Assembly: GCA_964405325.1 (NCBI GenBank)
Contig: CAYONM010000196.1
Span: 1-7,052, forward strand
Length of the DNA: 7,052 nt
DNA from: CAYONM01 sp964405325
Lineage (GTDB): Bacteria; Planctomycetota; UBA11346
Direction of reading: 5' to 3'
Below are positions 6,077-7,052 of the stretch, piece by piece. Each line of letters begins with the position of its first letter. Within the stretch, counting starts at the first letter, position 1. A program made the position numbers and the translations under genes. Below the pieces are notes generated by a model. The model did not search any database. It saw nothing but the letters and a program-made list of their open reading frames with translations, and was not told where the DNA came from.

Positions 6077-6087
6077 ACCTGCGGCAC

Positions 6088-6876
6088 ATGGCCCGGATTG
6101 CCCTCATTAGCGATATCCATTCCAGTCTCCCGGCCTTGAACGCGGTGCTGCGCGACATCGACGCGCAACGAGTGGACAAGATCTACTGCTTGGGCGATGT
6201 GGTCGGGTACGGTCCGCAACCAGTGGAATGCATTCAGCTGGTAATCGATGTATGTGAGCCGGATCGGATGATTGCCGGCAATCACGATCACGCGGTCGTG
6301 CATGAGCCCATTGGCTTCAACGACAAGGCCAGGCGAGCGGCTTTGTGGACCAATAGTGTGGTTCGTGCCGGGTTCTTCTCTTTTGGACCCAAACGGCGTC
6401 GCTGGCGGTGGTTGCGGGAGCTGCCCACCAAGATGGTGGATGAGGACGTCATTTATGTCCATGCCAGTCCACGCGATCATCTGGAGGAGTATCTGCTGGA
6501 GGAATACACGCGGGGCATCTCCTTTTTGGGCGAAGATCCGCGGAAGCTCTTACAGGAAAATTTCGATCTGATCGAACATACCTGCTTTATCGGCCACACG
6601 CATCGTCCCGGCGTGATCACCGGTGACGATTTCGCATGGCACTCGCTGCAGGACCTGGACTACCGCTGGCAGGTCGATGAGCGCAAGACGGTGATCAACA
6701 TCGGTTCCGTGGGACAGCCGCGCGATGGCGATTCTCGTTCTTGCTATGTGATATTCGATGGCGAAAGCGTGGAATGGCGCCGGGTCGAATACGACCTCAT
6801 GGCGGTCCAGCATATGATCCGCTGCGTTTCGGAGCTGGACAACAGCCTCGCGGAACGATTGGCCATCGGTCGTTAG
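6088..6876 (+). CDS. Metallophosphoesterase, YfcE/MJ0936-like family
   Basis: A complete 262-aa calcineurin-like phosphoesterase using two metal ions to hydrolyse phosphoesters; the substrate cannot be told from sequence. The metal-binding motifs occur in order: SDIHSS (Asp9, His11), CLGDVVGYGPQP (Asp37), AGNHDHA (Asn65, His66), VHASP (His125) and GHTHRP (His170, His172). The closing NIGSVGQPRDGDSRSCY block is typical of the bacterial single-domain family (Metallophos_2 type). All expected ligands are present, so it is probably active. No signal peptide or membrane helix is seen, so it is likely cytoplasmic. An arginine/tryptophan-rich patch (about 102-110, KRRRWRWLR) is a mild oddity. The ATG start puts the first beta-strand (ARIALISDIH) at the N-terminus as expected. 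It is monocistronic in the window and divergent from pckG. Relatives include cyclic-nucleotide and general phosphodiesterases, so the precise role is open. Confidence 0.93.
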   Translation: MARIALISDIHSSLPALNAVLRDIDAQRVDKIYCLGDVVGYGPQPVECIQLVIDVCEPDRMIAGNHDHAVVHEPIGFNDKARRAALWTNSVVRAGFFSFGPKRRRWRWLRELPTKMVDEDVIYVHASPRDHLEEYLLEEYTRGISFLGEDPRKLLQENFDLIEHTCFIGHTHRPGVITGDDFAWHSLQDLDYRWQVDERKTVINIGSVGQPRDGDSRSCYVIFDGESVEWRRVEYDLMAVQHMIRCVSELDNSLAERLAIGR

Positions 6877-7052
6877 AGGTTCGCGCCGGAACTGCTTCGT
6901 TGGTGCTCTCATCAAAGGGGGTCTCGCCCGCCTGTCCGGCGCGGATCTCGTGACGTCCGTCGCATCCGCCAGCCTGGCTCCTCCGCTTGGACGCACTTAC
7001 GGGCACCTCTAAAAACTCAGGCACTTCGCCAGACTTGCGCTTTCCGGCCCTG
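6877..7052. other. Non-coding tail after the phosphoesterase
   Basis: No convincing ORF continues to the right edge. A 9-bp inverted pair, CGCGCCGGA (6882-6890) and TCCGGCGCG (6935-6943), has a 44-nt loop and no T-run, so it is a poor terminator. Near the edge, GGGCACCTCTAAAAACTC (7000-7017) resembles, from memory only, ends of dispersed repeats or IS elements; the window stops too soon to tell. Confidence 0.4.

Larger units (their letters stand above)
5107..6087. other. Gene-free region between pckG and the phosphoesterase
   Basis: About 980 bp between two divergent genes with no ORF that looks like a protein; open frames are short, of odd composition and overlap repeats. The region must hold the promoters of pckG (minus) and the phosphoesterase (plus). 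It contains a perfect hairpin (5367-5384), an imperfectly palindromic repeat (about 5394-5545), a stem and terminator-like structure (5554-5611), and a perfect 10-bp palindrome GGTGGCCACC (5640-5649). A 10-bp inverted pair GGTGGTCGAC/GTCGACCACC (5894-5903 and 5978-5987), the dyad at 5899-5912, and the palindrome CTTTGGCCAAAG (5991-6002) follow. I found no tRNA-like T-loop, rRNA, SRP, tmRNA or RNase P signature. Confidence 0.7.

Noticed and set aside
5100..6087. tRNA, CRISPR array or phage remnant in the long gap
   Set aside because: No T-loop/CCA arrangement, no regularly spaced direct repeats and no integrase- or phage-like coding stretch were found.
5790..6110. 106-aa plus-strand ORF and the 64-aa minus-strand ORF at 5725-5919
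   Set aside because: No recognisable motif, unusual composition and no ribosome binding site. The plus ORF overlaps the phosphoesterase start. A degraded gene cannot be excluded but is not supported.

Overview
The window reads as ordinary chromosome from a moderately GC-rich proteobacterium, most likely a gammaproteobacterium. This is inferred from protein style (a MetF like E. coli's, GTP-type PEP carboxykinase, a ClC-CBS transporter), from codon use rich in CTG/GAT/GGC, and from palindromic repeats between genes. No species can be named from sequence alone.

Layout, left to right. (1) 1-1605 (+): a ClC chloride channel/transporter with a C-terminal CBS pair, cut by the left edge. (2) 1705-2580 (-): metF, methylenetetrahydrofolate reductase, convergent with the ClC gene. 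(3) 2581-3263: a strong 26-bp dyad just upstream of metF, and a small divergent plus-strand ORF of unknown function split at 2865-3044 by a MITE-like element with long terminal inverted repeats and CTAG at both ends. Deleting one CTAG-to-CTAG unit (176 nt) rejoins the ORF in frame. (4) 3264-5093 (-): a complete GTP-dependent PEP carboxykinase gene (pckG) with a GTG start, a good ribosome binding site and a strong terminator at 3211-3237. (5) 5107-6087: nearly 1 kb without a convincing gene, holding a perfect hairpin, an imperfectly palindromic repeat of about 150 bp, a terminator- or attenuator-like structure, and several short dyads. (6) 6088-6876 (+): a YfcE-like metallophosphoesterase. (7) 6877-7052: non-coding tail.

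The intact genes are housekeeping or general metabolism (one-carbon/methionine supply, gluconeogenesis, anion transport, phosphoester hydrolysis). They do not form one operon or an obvious joint pathway. I see no defence system, CRISPR array, phage or complete IS. The most unusual content is non-coding: the MITE-disrupted ORF next to metF, the metF operator candidate, and the structured pckG/phosphoesterase gap.
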